This document shows positions 23,466 through 33,296 of a stretch of 64,000 nt of DNA, piece by piece (the first letter of the stretch is position 1; each line of letters starts with the position of its first letter). The position numbers were made by a program, and so were the translations under genes. The notes under the pieces were generated by a model, which was given only the letters and a program-made list of their open reading frames with translations, was not told where the DNA came from and did not search any database. Origin of the DNA: Brevundimonas albigilva (lineage in GTDB: Bacteria > Pseudomonadota > Alphaproteobacteria > Caulobacterales > Caulobacteraceae). The DNA lies in the NCBI RefSeq assembly GCF_023503965.1, contig NZ_CP097298.1, positions 2,063,001 through 2,127,000 on the forward strand, written 5' to 3'.

Positions 23466-23671
23466 GACACGCGCTGGACTGGCGGGTCATCCCCGCCGGT
23501 GCGGCCCACCGCCCGGCCCGTGCCTTCGCATACGGGGCAGGTCTCGCCGGACGGCAGCGCGCCGGCGCCCTCGCATTCGGGGCACAGGGACGCGTCGTGA
23601 TGCTGGGCCGCCGCGGGGTCGACCGGGTCCTGCGGGCCCAGGCCGCGATCGTCGATCTCGGTCTCGTTCAT
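23393..23671 (-). CDS. Small protein with two CxxCxGxG zinc-binding repeats
   Basis: A short protein starting MNETEIDDRGLGPQDPVDP with two DnaJ-type knuckles, CPECEGAG and CPVCEGTG, separated by eight residues. Four cysteines in this spacing normally bind one zinc. The 3' end as read runs 73 bases into the putA tail (RVSYRFSSAGSPPW...), which suggests either a true overlap or another lost base after the second knuckle. About 92 residues as drawn. Homologous stand-alone knuckle proteins are common hypotheticals in Caulobacterales. Confidence 0.5.
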   Translation of the reverse strand: MNETEIDDRGLGPQDPVDPAAAQHHDASLCPECEGAGALPSGETCPVCEGTGRAVGRTGGDDPPVQRVSYRFSSAGSPPWAAMLTLIAFSEA

Positions 23672-23780
23672 GTCGGGACAACGGCCGTAGGCGCGCCGGG
23701 TTGCGGGGCGGAGGCGACACGCCTTGACGGGGAGGGGGCATCCGTCGTCCATGCCGGTTCAAAGGCGCTGACGGATTCCC

Positions 23781-25103
23781 ATGACCACCATCTGCATCGA
23801 CGGCTTCAACCTGGCCCTGGCCAAGGGCTCGGGCATCGCCACCTATGGCCGCAACCTGCTGCAGAACGTGCGCGCCATCGGGTTGGGGACCGAGGTGCTG
23901 TACGGGCCGCCGACGCCGCGCCGGTCCGACAATGTGCTGAACGAGGCCGCCTTGGCGGACGCCGAGCGTCCCCCCCAGAAGCTGAGCCGAAAGCGCAAGA
24001 TCCAGCGCTTCCAGGAAACCTACAAGTCGCGCTTCGGGCGCGAGGCCTATCCGATCACGCCGTCGGGCGAGGTGATCTGGCCCGAGCGGGGCGGCGGCCG
24101 TCCGGCGGCGGACCGGTTCTGGGCCTCGCAGGATCTGTTCAGCTACGGCAACCGCGCCTTCGCCGCCTACGGCAAGGAGACGCCGGTGGATTTCGACGCC
24201 TCGGCCGACGCGCCGGCGCCGGACGTGATGCAATGGACCGCGACCTTGCCGCTCTACGCCCGCAAGGTCCCCAATATCTACACCATCCACGACCTGATCC
24301 CGCTGCGGCTGCCGCACACCACCCTGGACGACAAGGCCACGTACAAGGCGATGTGCGACGCCATCGCCCGGCGCGCGGACCACATCGCCGTGGTGTCCGA
24401 AACGACGCGCCAGGACGTCATCCGCCTGCTGGGCGTGTCGGAAGATCGCGTCACCAACACCTATCAGGCGGTCAGCATTCCCGAGAAGCTGACGGCACGC
24501 AGCCAGTCGGAGGTGGAGCTGGAGCTGTCCGGCGTCTTCAACCTGGGCTGGAAGGACTATTTCCTGCATTTCGGCGCCATTGAGCCGAAGAAGAACCTGG
24601 GCCGCATCGTCGAGGCCTATCTGGCGTCCGGCTCGACCACCCCGCTGGTGGTCATCGGCGGCCGGGCCTGGCTGGACGAGGGCGAGACGGCCCTGCTGAA
24701 CCAGGTCAAGCGCGACGGCGGGCCCAGCGCCGACCGCATCCGGCAGTACGAGTACATGCCCTTCTCCATGCTGATCAGCCTGATCCGCGGCGCCAAGGCC
24801 ACGCTGTTTCCGTCGCTGTACGAGGGTTTCGGCCTGCCGGTGCTGGAGTCCATGGCCCTGTCGACGGCGGTGCTGACCTCGACGGGCGGATCCCTGCCCG
24901 AGGTGGCGGGCGACGCGGCCGTGGTGGTCGATCCCTATGACGTCCAGGCCATCACGCGCGGCATCCAGGCGCTGGACGCGGACGAGGCGATGCGGGCCGA
25001 TTTCGAAGGGCGCGGCCTGGCCCAGGCCGCCCGCTTCACGCCGCAGGCCTATCAGGCGCGGCTGCGCGATCTGTACGCCAAGGTCGGGGTCGCCGTCGGC
25101 TGA
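23781..25103 (+). CDS. Glycosyltransferase family 4
   Basis: A 440-residue GT-B glycosyltransferase. N-terminal MTTICIDGFNLALAKGSGIATYGRNLL is the acceptor-side Rossmann start. Later: NIYTIHDLIPLRLPH, VVSETTRQDVIRLLGV, then the donor domain FLHFGAIEPKKNLGRIVEAYL and PSLYEGFGLPVLESMALSTAVLTSTGGSLPEVAG (E-x7-E). A long insert at residues ~50-130 is specific to this branch. As first gene of the polysaccharide export and rhamnose cluster, it probably adds a sugar to the exported polymer. Confidence 0.87.
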   Translation: MTTICIDGFNLALAKGSGIATYGRNLLQNVRAIGLGTEVLYGPPTPRRSDNVLNEAALADAERPPQKLSRKRKIQRFQETYKSRFGREAYPITPSGEVIWPERGGGRPAADRFWASQDLFSYGNRAFAAYGKETPVDFDASADAPAPDVMQWTATLPLYARKVPNIYTIHDLIPLRLPHTTLDDKATYKAMCDAIARRADHIAVVSETTRQDVIRLLGVSEDRVTNTYQAVSIPEKLTARSQSEVELELSGVFNLGWKDYFLHFGAIEPKKNLGRIVEAYLASGSTTPLVVIGGRAWLDEGETALLNQVKRDGGPSADRIRQYEYMPFSMLISLIRGAKATLFPSLYEGFGLPVLESMALSTAVLTSTGGSLPEVAGDAAVVVDPYDVQAITRGIQALDADEAMRADFEGRGLAQAARFTPQAYQARLRDLYAKVGVAVG

Positions 25104-25195
25104 GCTTGCCCTTGACCCGGACCGGTCTTCGAGCGCATGACCGGACAAGACATCCCGGCCGAGAACGGCGCCCGCATCCTTCCGCACGCGAGAGA

Positions 25196-25968
25196 ATGGT
25201 CGCCTTTTTCACTCGAAACGCCACCATCGTGTCGGCCTTGATGAAGCGGGAGATGGTGACCCGCTTCGGGCGTGAAGGGCTGGGCTTCGCCTGGCTGATC
25301 GCCGAGCCGCTGGTGTTCTGCTTCGGCGTGATGATCCTGTGGAGCTTCACCAAGCCGGCCTATGAGCATGGCGTGCGATTGGCCCCGTTCGTGATGACGG
25401 CCTATATGTCGCTGATCCTGCTGCGGCACCTGATCTCGTACATGAGCGGGGCGGTGCAGGCCAACATCGGCCTTTTGTACCATCGACAGATCACGCCGAT
25501 CCACATCTTCACCTCTCGCATCTTGCTGGAGATTCTAGGGGGCGGGACGGCCTTTTCATCGTTTACGCCATCCTGTTCGCCATCGGCGAGGTCGGGCTGC
25601 CGCACGACTATCTGCTGCTTTACACGGGCTATGTGATCCTGGGCTGGACCGGCGCCGGGTTCGCCTTGATCCTGGCCGGCATCGCGATGCGCTATGAGTT
25701 CTTTGAGAGATTCGTAACCCTGATCAGTTACCTTCTTATACCGATCTCGGGGGCGTTCGTGATGGTCGCCTGGCTGCCGCCGCAATATCAGGACCTTTAT
25801 CTGAAGGTGCCCTTCACCCACCCCATCGAGATGATCCGCGCCGGGGTGTTCGGCGAGTTCGTCGAAACCCACTATGATTTCGGCTATCCCATCCTGGTCG
25901 GAGCGATCATGAACATCGGCGGCCTGCTTCTGATCGCCAGCGCCCGGGACCGGATAGAGACGCAATGA
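25196..25968 (+). CDS. KpsM/Wzm-type polysaccharide ABC permease (one frameshift)
   Basis: The inner-membrane channel of an ABC polysaccharide exporter. Family start MVAFFTRNATIVSALMKREMVTRFGREGLGFAWLIAEPL, then FCFGVMILWSF and further membrane segments. The frame is lost in the G run 25538-25542; adding one base gives ILGGRDGLFIVYAILFAIGEVGLPHDYLLLYTGYVILGW, which joins the end of the protein. About 257 residues and six membrane spans when repaired, as expected for KpsM. An ATG at 25138 in another frame (MTGQDIPAENGARIL) might be the true start if a further indel lies near 25195. Confidence 0.85.
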
Positions 25969-26008
25969 CGACGACCTGCCCGACCGCCCTTCGCCTTGCG
26001 GACCTGAC

Positions 26009-27172
26009 ATGAGCGACACCAAACTGAATTATCTCGGGCCGATCCCGGAACTGCTCAGCGGCCCGCGCCGGTCTTCGCTGCGTCGACGCATTCCTCTGGT
26101 CTTCATGGGCGTGGTGGTGCTGCCGACCCTGCTGGTCGCGATCTACTACCTGCTCATCGCCGCGCCCCGCTACGTTTCGGAATCGCGTTTCGTCGTCCGG
26201 GCGGCGGCGGACAGCAGACCCCAGGCGACCGGTCTGGGCCTGGCGCTGCAGGGCGTCGGCCTGACGGCGTCCAACGACGCCTACGCCGTGCACGACTACA
26301 TCACCTCGCGCGACGGCGTCGATGCGCTTGAAGCCCGGTTCAACTTCGCCGAACTTCTGCACCCGCGCGGTCTGGACGTCTTCAACGGCTGGCCGCGTTT
26401 CTGGGAAGGGCGGTCGGCGGAGAGCCTGGAAAAGGGCCTGAACCGGCTCGTGACCGTCGGTCATGACGCCTCGACGGGGATCAGCGTGCTGCGGGTCGAG
26501 GCCTTCGATCCGCGCGCGGCCCAGCAGATCAACGAGGCCATGCTGCGCAACGGCGAGGGGCTGGTGAACCGGCTGAACGACCGCCAGGCGCAGGACGCCG
26601 TCTCTCAGGCCCGGCTGGCGACCTCCGAGGCCCGCACGCGGCTGGCGTCGACCCAGCAGCAGCTCACCGCCTTCCGCAACCGCGAGCAGTTCGTCGATCC
26701 CGAGAGCAGCGCCAGCCAGGGCGCGGGCCTGATCAGTTCGCTGCTGACCACGGTGGCGAACCTGCGGGCCGAACGAGCCCAGATCGCCGCCGAGGCGCCG
26801 GCCAGCCCGCAACTGGCCGCCATCGACAGCCGCATCAACGCCTTCGAGCGCCAGATCGAGGCCGAACGGGCCAAGCTGGCCGGCGCGTCGGATTCGCTGG
26901 CGTCCAAGCTGGGGACCTATGAGGAGCTGGTCGCGCAGCGCGAACTGGCCAGCGAGGAACTGGCGCAGGCCACCGCTGCCCAGATCAGCGCGGAACAGGA
27001 AGCTCGTCGGCAGAAGCTCTACCTGGAGCGCATCGTCAATCCGAGCCTGCCGGAAAAGGCCACGGCCCCCAACCGCTGGCGCGCGATCCTGACGGTGTTC
27101 GTCAGCCTGCTGCTGGTTTACGCCATCGGCTGGCTGATCTGGACCGGCGTGCGCGAGCACAGACAAACCTGA
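26009..27172 (+). CDS. KpsE/CtrB-type capsule export polysaccharide co-polymerase
   Basis: A 387-residue inner-membrane protein with one N-terminal span (residues ~27-50, PLVFMGVVVLPTLLVAIYYLL) and one C-terminal span (AILTVFVSLLLVYAIGWLIW). Between them is a periplasmic coiled-coil domain (residues ~185-335, with repeated A/E/R heptads). The motif PRYVSESRFVVR after the first span is typical of KpsE/BexC/CtrB. It couples the ABC transporter to the outer-membrane channel, which is not in this window. The last base overlaps the kpsT-like start. Confidence 0.87.
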   Translation: MSDTKLNYLGPIPELLSGPRRSSLRRRIPLVFMGVVVLPTLLVAIYYLLIAAPRYVSESRFVVRAAADSRPQATGLGLALQGVGLTASNDAYAVHDYITSRDGVDALEARFNFAELLHPRGLDVFNGWPRFWEGRSAESLEKGLNRLVTVGHDASTGISVLRVEAFDPRAAQQINEAMLRNGEGLVNRLNDRQAQDAVSQARLATSEARTRLASTQQQLTAFRNREQFVDPESSASQGAGLISSLLTTVANLRAERAQIAAEAPASPQLAAIDSRINAFERQIEAERAKLAGASDSLASKLGTYEELVAQRELASEELAQATAAQISAEQEARRQKLYLERIVNPSLPEKATAPNRWRAILTVFVSLLLVYAIGWLIWTGVREHRQT

Positions 27173-27860
27173 TGTCCGCCCTGCCTGTCGAGGCTGATGT
27201 CGGGCTGGTCGTCACCGACCTGGCCCGGACCTACCACGGGGCGCATCGGCCGCTGTTCTCGGGGCTGAACTTCTCGCTGAAGCGGGATGGGCGGATGGCT
27301 GTCCTGGGGCGAAACGGCCAGGGCAAGTCGACCCTGATCCGAATGCTGGGCGGGGTGGATCGGCCCTCGGCGGGACGCATCGACTGGCTCATGAGCCCGT
27401 CGTGGCCGATCGGCTTCGGCGGCGGCTTTCAGGGCAGCCTGTCGGGCCTGGACAATATTCGCTTTCTGTCGCGCCTCTACGGCCGGGATTTCAAGGAAGC
27501 CCTGGCGCGGGTGGACGACTTCGCCGAACTCGGCCGGGTCGCGCTGCGTCAGCCGGTCAAGTCAAGCAGTATTCGTCAGGCATGCGCGCGCGCCTGGCGT
27601 TCGGGCTCTCCCTGGCGATCGAGTTCGACTGCTATCTGGTGGACGAGGTGGTGGCCGTCGGCGACGCCCGTTTCCAGCGCAAGTGCCGCGAACAGCTGTT
27701 CGAACACCGCGCGCACCGGGCCTTCCTTATGGCCACGCACGTCATGGACATGGTCTCGGACTATTGCGATCGCGCCCTGATCGTCGAAAGCGGCAAGGCC
27801 AAGATGTTCGACGACGTCGGGGAGGCGATCGAGGTCTATACGTGGCTGAGGGCGGCGTGA
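27172..27860 (+). CDS. KpsT/Wzt-type ABC transporter ATPase (one frameshift)
   Basis: The ATPase partner of the KpsM-like permease. Walker A GRNGQGKST at residues 46-54; after the break the ABC signature YSSGMRARLAFGLSLA, Walker B FDCYLVDEVVAVGD and the H-loop ATH. The frame is lost near 27560-27565: one extra base changes VKSSSIRQACARA into VKSKQYSSGMRARL. About 229 residues and no C-terminal carbohydrate-binding extension, so KpsT-like (capsule) rather than long Wzt (O-antigen). The stop overlaps the next GTG. Confidence 0.87.
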
Positions 27861-28719
27861 GCGGGACGGCGACCTCCAGGGCCCGCTGGATCATCCTGCC
27901 CGCGATCCGAGACCACGAAGCGTGGCGATCCGCGATAGCGGCCGCGACACAGGCCGCCGGACTGCATCTGATCGACTGGGACGCCGCGCCCCTGGCGGAT
28001 GCGCGCGACGATCCCGCGGCGATCCTTCTCACGATGGACGCCGATGCGGCGGCGGCGGCGGAGCCGACCCGGAGCGCACCACGGTCGTCCTGGGCGCGGG
28101 GGCGCCGGATGTCGAGGCGGTTCCCGAAGGGGCCGATCGCAACGCCTTGCTGCTGCATCTCACCCAGCACCTGGCGCGGGCGGAAGCCTTCGCCGGCGCG
28201 CGGGTGGTGGGCGTTCGGGATCTGAACGGCGCCCCGGTCGAACTGGCGCCGGGGCTGAACGTCGCGCCGCCGCCGACGGCCGCGCCGTCGGACCTGGCGC
28301 GGAACCTGACGCTTTACGGGCGGCCCGACGCGGCGGTGACCTGGGGACCGTCGTTCTTCACCTTTGATCCGCGCAATGCGGACCAGGGGCCCAGGACCGG
28401 CGAGATGGACCTGACGGGTCGTCCGCGCTTCCTGATCCACGGTCCCTACATCGTCATGCCGCCAGGGCGATGGAAGGCGGTCTTCCGCCTGAGTTTCGAC
28501 CGGCCGGGCAGCCGGGTGCGCTTCCGCCTCGATTGGGGCGGCCAGACGGAATACGCCGAGGAGTTCATTCCCGGCAAGCCGGGCCAGTTCGAAATCGAGA
28601 TGGACTATGTCTGGCGCGAGCCCGCGCCGGCAGAGTTCCGCATCCTGGTGATGGAAGGCGTGTTCGACGGCCGGCTGACCTTCGGCGGGGTGAAGGTGTC
28701 GCGGATGAGCGACGTCTGA
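27857..28719 (+). CDS. Hypothetical protein of the polysaccharide operon (one frameshift)
   Basis: Starts at a GTG overlapping the kpsT-like stop (MSGTATSRARWIILPAIRDHEAWR...). A base is missing at the CC of 28064-28065; restored, AAAAEPDPERTTVVLGAGAPDVEAV continues to the stop. About 287 residues. The N-terminal half looks like an alpha/beta fold, and the C-terminal half has many aromatic strands (RFLIHGPYIVMPPGRWKAVFRLSFDRPGSRVRFRLDW), resembling a carbohydrate-binding beta sandwich. No named family was recognised. The position suggests a role in polymer modification or recognition. Confidence 0.6.
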
Positions 28720-28781
28720 CGGTCGCACTGGCGACGACGGCCGCGCCCGTCCTATCTAGGCGCGACAGGGAGACGATCCGC

Positions 28782-29390
28782 ATGGGCGAGGCGGCCACGG
28801 GACGACGGGCGACGAACGGACCGGTGATCCTGCTGCGTCCGCAACGCCACGGCGACGCGCGCGGCTGGTTCATGGAAACCTGGTCGGAGGCCTGGGCGGC
28901 GACGTGCGGGATCACGGCCCGCTTCGTCCAGGACAACCACTCCTTTTCCCAGGCCGAGGGGACGGTGCGGGGCTTCACCTGCAACGCCCGCCCCACGCCC
29001 AGGCCAAGCTGGTGCGCTGCCTGCGCGGCGCGATCATGGACTATGCGGTCGACCCTTCGCCGCGGCTCGCCGACCTATGGGCGCTGGACCGCCGCGCGGC
29101 TGACGGCCGAAGGCGCCGAACAGCTGTTCGTGCCGGTCGGGTTCGCCCACGGCTTCGTCACCCTGAGCGCGGCGACGGAGGTGGCCTACAAGGTTTCCGA
29201 CATCCATGCGCCGCCGTGCGAGGCGGGCTTGGCGTGGGACGATCCGGCGCTGCGGCTGGACTGGCCGCTGCCCGCGACCGGACCGGTGCTGTCCGCGCGC
29301 GACCGCGCCTGGCCGACGCTGGCCGCCTTCGACAGCCCCTTCGCCTACGACGGCGAGCCGTTGGCCGCGCCCGACGAGCGGATGAACTGA
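28782..29390 (+). CDS. rfbC: dTDP-4-dehydrorhamnose 3,5-epimerase (paired indels)
   Basis: Third step of dTDP-L-rhamnose synthesis. One uninterrupted frame exists, but about 27 residues in the middle are scrambled. A base is missing near 28973 and an extra C lies in 29053-29055. Correcting both turns [15 protein letters not shown] into GLHLQRPPHAQAKLVRCLRGAIMDYAVD then LRRGSPTYGRW, the family core with the catalytic His region. Outside this, VILLRPQRHGDARGWFMETW, FVQDNHSFSQAEGTVRG and FVPVGFAHGFVTL are normal. About 202 residues. Followed directly by rfbB (TGATG overlap). Also called rmlC. Confidence 0.88.
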   Translation: MGEAATGRRATNGPVILLRPQRHGDARGWFMETWSEAWAATCGITARFVQDNHSFSQAEGTVRGFTCNARPTPRPSWCAACAARSWTMRSTLRRGSPTYGRWTAARLTAEGAEQLFVPVGFAHGFVTLSAATEVAYKVSDIHAPPCEAGLAWDDPALRLDWPLPATGPVLSARDRAWPTLAAFDSPFAYDGEPLAAPDERMN

Positions 29391-30442
29391 TGCGGGTGCT
29401 GATCACAGGCGGCGCCGGCTTCATCGGTTCGGCCCTGGCGCGACGGTTGATGGCCGGGGGCGGTCATGCGGTGCTGGTCTATGACGCCCTGACCTATGCG
29501 GCCTCTCCCGAGGCGCTGAAGGCGCTGGACGGCCGGCCCGGCTACGCCTTCGTTCAGGGCGACGTGTGCGACGCCGCCGCCGTGGCGTCCGCCCTGGCGG
29601 CGTTTCGGCCCGAGGTCATCGCCCACCTGGCGGCCGAGACCCACGTGGACCGGTCGATCGACGGGCCCCACGCCTTTGTGAGGACCAATGTGACGGGCAC
29701 GGCGGTGATGCTGGAGCAGGCCCTGGCCTATTGGCGCGGGTTGGACGCGCCGGGGCGGGAGCGGTTTCGCTTCCATCACATCTCGACCGACGAGGTGTTC
29801 GGATCGCTGGGAGAGGAGGGGCGGTTCACCGAGGCCTCGCCGTATGACCCGCGCTCGCCCTATGCGGCATCGAAGGCCGGGGCCGATCACCTGGTCCGGG
29901 CGTGGGGGGCGACCTACGGCCTGCCCGTGCTGGTGACCAACTGCTCCAACAACTACGGCCCGTTCCATTTTCCGGAGAAGCTGATCCCGCTGATGATCGC
30001 GCGGGCGCTGCAGGGGCGGTCCCTGCCGGTCTATGGCGACGGGGGGCAGGTGCGCGACTGGCTGCACGTGGACGACCACGCCCGGGCGCTGGAGACGGTG
30101 TTCCTGCGCGGCGCGCCGGGACGGACCTACAACGTCGGCGGCGACGCCGAGCGCCGCAACATCGAGGTGGTCCAGGCGATCTGCCGGTTGCTGGACCGAT
30201 TGCGGCCGAGGCAGGACGGCCTGTCCTACGCCGAGCAGATCGTCTTCGCGCCGGACCGGCCGGGCCACGACCGCCGCTATGCGATCGACGCCTCGCGCAT
30301 TCGCGACGAGCTGGGCTGGGCGCCCGAGATCGACTTCGAACAGGGCCTGGAGGGGACGGTCCGCTGGTATCTGGAGAACGAGGCGTGGTGGCGCGCCATC
30401 CTGGCCGGGCCCTACGACGGCGGGCGGCTGGGGACGACATGA
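29390..30442 (+). CDS. rfbB: dTDP-glucose 4,6-dehydratase
   Basis: A 350-residue NAD-dependent short-chain dehydrogenase of the extended type, second step of dTDP-rhamnose synthesis. GGAGFIGS at residues 7-14 binds NAD; HLAAETHVDRSID, the catalytic STDEVFG (Thr-Asp-Glu), YAASKAGADH (Tyr-x3-Lys) and NCSNNYGPFHFPEKLIPLMI are all present, as is GDGGQVRDWLHVDDH. The start shares its A with the rfbC stop and the end overlaps rfbD by 4 bases, so the rml genes are translationally linked. Also called rmlB. Confidence 0.95.
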   Translation: MRVLITGGAGFIGSALARRLMAGGGHAVLVYDALTYAASPEALKALDGRPGYAFVQGDVCDAAAVASALAAFRPEVIAHLAAETHVDRSIDGPHAFVRTNVTGTAVMLEQALAYWRGLDAPGRERFRFHHISTDEVFGSLGEEGRFTEASPYDPRSPYAASKAGADHLVRAWGATYGLPVLVTNCSNNYGPFHFPEKLIPLMIARALQGRSLPVYGDGGQVRDWLHVDDHARALETVFLRGAPGRTYNVGGDAERRNIEVVQAICRLLDRLRPRQDGLSYAEQIVFAPDRPGHDRRYAIDASRIRDELGWAPEIDFEQGLEGTVRWYLENEAWWRAILAGPYDGGRLGTT

Positions 30443-31332
30443 CCCGCAAGGTGCTGATCCTGGGCGGGACCGGGCAGGTCGGGCGCGCCTTGACGCGGCT
30501 GTCCTGGCCCGCCGACGTCGGATTGGACGTCCCGGCCCGTGCGGATCTGGACCTGACCGACGCCGAGGCCGTGCGTCGCCGGATCGGCCAGGGCGGATAC
30601 GCCGCCGTGGTCAACGCCGCCGCCTATACCGCCGTGGACCGGGCCGAGCGCGAACGGGACGCCGCCTTCGCCGTCAACGGCGTCGCTCCGGGCGTACTGG
30701 CCGACGCCGCGGCGGCCGCGGACGCCGTCCTGATCCACCTGTCGACCGACTATGTCTTCGACGGCCGGGCGGGCCGACCGTATGATGAGGATGACGCCCC
30801 GGCGCCGCTGAACGTCTATGGCGCGTCCAAGCTGGCGGGCGAGCGGGTGGTGCTGGAAGCCCAACCCCAGGCGACGGTGATGCGGACCTCGTGGATCGTC
30901 GGGCCGGATGGAAACAACTTCCTGACCACCATGCTGCGCCTGGCGGGCGAGCGCGCAGCGATCGACGTCGTCGACGACCAGACAGGGCGCCCGACGGCGG
31001 CGTCGGAGGTGGCGCGGGCGGCGCAGACCGTGCTGCTGCGGCGGCTGGACGATCCGACCGCTCCGGGCGGGCTGCTGCATTTCGCCGGGGCGGGCCAGGC
31101 GACCTGGGCGGACCTGGCGCGGTCGGTCCTGGACGCCAGCCGCGCCCGGGGCGGCCCCCACGCCGAGGTGCGGCCCATTCCGACCCGCGCCTATCCCACG
31201 CCGGCGCGGCGGCCCGCCGACACGCGGCTGGCGACCGGGCGAATCACGCGCGACTATGGCGTCCGGCCGCGACCGTGGGACGAGACGGTCGCGGAGATCG
31301 TGGCCGAACGACTGAAGGGAGCGGGGGCATGA
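30439..31332 (+). CDS. rfbD: dTDP-4-dehydrorhamnose reductase
   Basis: A 297-residue reductase giving dTDP-L-rhamnose. N-terminal [10 protein letters not shown] binds [36 protein letters not shown] and YGASKLAGE (Tyr-x3-Lys) are standard RmlD motifs, as are MRTSWIVG and DDQTGRPT. Overlaps rfbB and rfbA by 4 bases at each end (ATGA), consistent with one polycistronic message. Also called rmlD. Confidence 0.95.
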   Translation: MTRKVLILGGTGQVGRALTRLSWPADVGLDVPARADLDLTDAEAVRRRIGQGGYAAVVNAAAYTAVDRAERERDAAFAVNGVAPGVLADAAAAADAVLIHLSTDYVFDGRAGRPYDEDDAPAPLNVYGASKLAGERVVLEAQPQATVMRTSWIVGPDGNNFLTTMLRLAGERAAIDVVDDQTGRPTAASEVARAAQTVLLRRLDDPTAPGGLLHFAGAGQATWADLARSVLDASRARGGPHAEVRPIPTRAYPTPARRPADTRLATGRITRDYGVRPRPWDETVAEIVAERLKGAGA

Positions 31333-32203
31333 AGGGGATCATCCTGGCCGGGGGCTCGGGCACGCGGCTGCACCCGATGACGCTGGCCGTCTCCAAGCAG
31401 CTGATGCCGGTCTACGACAAGCCGATGATCTATTATCCGCTGTCGACCCTGATGCTGGCCGGCGTGCGCGAGATTCTGGTCATCTCCACGCCGCGCGACA
31501 CGCCGCTGTTCGAGACGCTGCTGGGCGACGGGTCGCAATGGGGGATCGAGATCCGCTACGCCGTCCAGCCCGAACCCGGCGGTCTCGCGCAGGCCTACCT
31601 GATCGGGGCGGACTTCGTCGGCGACCAGCCGTCGGCGCTGATCCTGGGCGACAACATCTTCTATGGTCATGGGATCGCGGACCTGTTCGCGCCGGCGCTG
31701 GCGCGACCGGAGGGGGCGACCATCTTCGCCTACCACGTCAACGATCCGGAACGGTACGGCGTGGTCGAGTTCGACGCGGCGATGCGCGCGCGCTCGATCG
31801 AGGAGAAGCCCGCGCGGCCGCGCTCCAGCTGGGCGGTGACGGGGCTCTATTTCTACGACGCCGAGGTGGTCGACATCGCGCGCGGGCTGAAGCCGTCGGC
31901 GCGGGGCGAGCTGGAGATCACGGACGTGAACCGCGCCTATCTGGAGCGGGGGCGTCTGTCGGTGGAGGTGATGGGGCGGGGCTACGCCTGGCTGGACACC
32001 GGCACGCCCGACAGCCTGATGGAGGCGGCCCAGTTCGTGCGGGTGCTGGAACATCGCCAGGCGCTGAAGATCGCCTGCCTGGAGGAGGTCGCCTACCGCC
32101 AGGGCTTCATCGACGCCGAGGCGGTGGAGCGGGCGGCGGCGGCGATGGGCGCCAACGCCTATGGCCGCTACCTGACCGAACAGGTGCTGGGCCGGCGCCC
32201 TGA
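31329..32203 (+). CDS. rfbA: Glucose-1-phosphate thymidylyltransferase (frameshift at 3' end)
   Basis: First enzyme of the dTDP-rhamnose pathway, joining glucose-1-P and dTTP. N-terminal [16 protein letters not shown] nucleotide loop, [30 protein letters not shown] and [24 protein letters not shown] are all RmlA motifs. As given, the frame does not stop after [11 protein letters not shown] but runs into and through the following antisense gene. One restored base in the G run 32189-32191 ends the protein as EQVLGPAP at 32203, 291 residues, the family's usual length, and 7 bases before the convergent hydrolase. Also called rmlA. Confidence 0.93.
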
Positions 32204-32210
32204 CGGACGA

Positions 32211-33179
32211 TCAGGAGCCGGCGTCTTCGGTCGGCTTGCCCGTCAGCATGGCGTAGGCCCGCTCGAAGGCGTCGTTCTTGACGAACATCAGGCCGCGCTG
32301 GCGCGGGGCCGGGGCCTCGTTGGCGCCGGGCGTCGAGCCGTTCAGCGCCGCGCCGTAGAAGATGTGCGCTCCGATGCGGCGCACGCGTTCCAGCCGCGAC
32401 GACCAGCTGGGGCGGACATAGTTGGCGTGATAGTTGACCGAGGTGCGCGGGAGCAGGGTCGTCGGCTTGCCGGCGTAAACCTCGCGCGCGATGCGTTCGG
32501 CGCGGGCCCAGGCGGTCATGTTGACCGGATAGCGGCCGATGGAGCCGTCGCAGGTGAAGGTGAACTGGCAGGTGCGGCTGTTGCGCTGATAGACTACCGC
32601 GCAGACGTCGCCCGGATAGCGCCCGCTGTCGGCGCGGTTCAGCACCACCTCGGCGACGGCGGCCTGGCCGTCCTCGCTCTCGTTGCGGGCCTCGTAATAG
32701 ATGGCCTGGGTCAGGCATTCGACCGGATCGGTCGGGACCGCCGGCATGGAGGTCAGGTCCAGCTTCGGCGCCGTATAGCCGCGTCCGCCTGTCGGCCGCG
32801 CCCGGCTCGGGTCATAGGCCGGCGGGGCGATGGTGGCGGTCGGCTCCAGGGCGGGCGCCGTCGCGCGCGCGGCGACGGCGCGGGCCGGGCGAGGCGTCTC
32901 GGGCGATCGGCGGGCGGCGATCTGGCGGCGGGGCGCGGGCGTGGTCTGCGGCTTGGGATCGGCCAGGCGCGCCCCCTTGCCGTCCTGCAACATCGCCTGG
33001 AGTCGCGCGTTCAATTCGGCGCGGCGGTCGGCGTCGCTGACGACCGCGACCTTGGCGGGAGCATGCAGGGCCTGGGGCGGACGACCGGCCTCGGCGCTGG
33101 CGTCGCGCACGGCCGCGGCGCCGAACCACAGGGTCCCGCCGACGGCCGTTGTGATGATGATCGACGCGGTGTGGCGCAT
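32211..33179 (-). CDS. SleB-type cell wall hydrolase
   Basis: A 322-residue exported hydrolase. N-terminal signal segment ([19 protein letters not shown]), a Pro/Ala-rich low-complexity linker to about residue 150, then the Hydrolase_2 (SleB/CwlJ) domain: [28 protein letters not shown] with its catalytic Glu, CAVVYQ...CQFTFTCDG, and [10 protein letters not shown]. It cleaves peptidoglycan glycan strands or cross-links. Placed between the polysaccharide operon and the secretion genes, it might help open the wall for an envelope machine, but that is inference. Confidence 0.87.
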   Translation of the reverse strand: MRHTASIIITTAVGGTLWFGAAAVRDASAEAGRPPQALHAPAKVAVVSDADRRAELNARLQAMLQDGKGARLADPKPQTTPAPRRQIAARRSPETPRPARAVAARATAPALEPTATIAPPAYDPSRARPTGGRGYTAPKLDLTSMPAVPTDPVECLTQAIYYEARNESEDGQAAVAEVVLNRADSGRYPGDVCAVVYQRNSRTCQFTFTCDGSIGRYPVNMTAWARAERIAREVYAGKPTTLLPRTSVNYHANYVRPSWSSRLERVRRIGAHIFYGAALNGSTPGANEAPAPRQRGLMFVKNDAFERAYAMLTGKPTEDAGS

Positions 33180-33296
33180 CCCCGTCCCCGAAATATTGTC
33201 CGCAAATATCCCAAAGCGGCGAAAGCGCCAAGCGCGGCCGTGCGCGGCGCGCCTGGATCATTGGCGCGCGGGGCGTCAGGGTCTAGGGAGAAGGCC

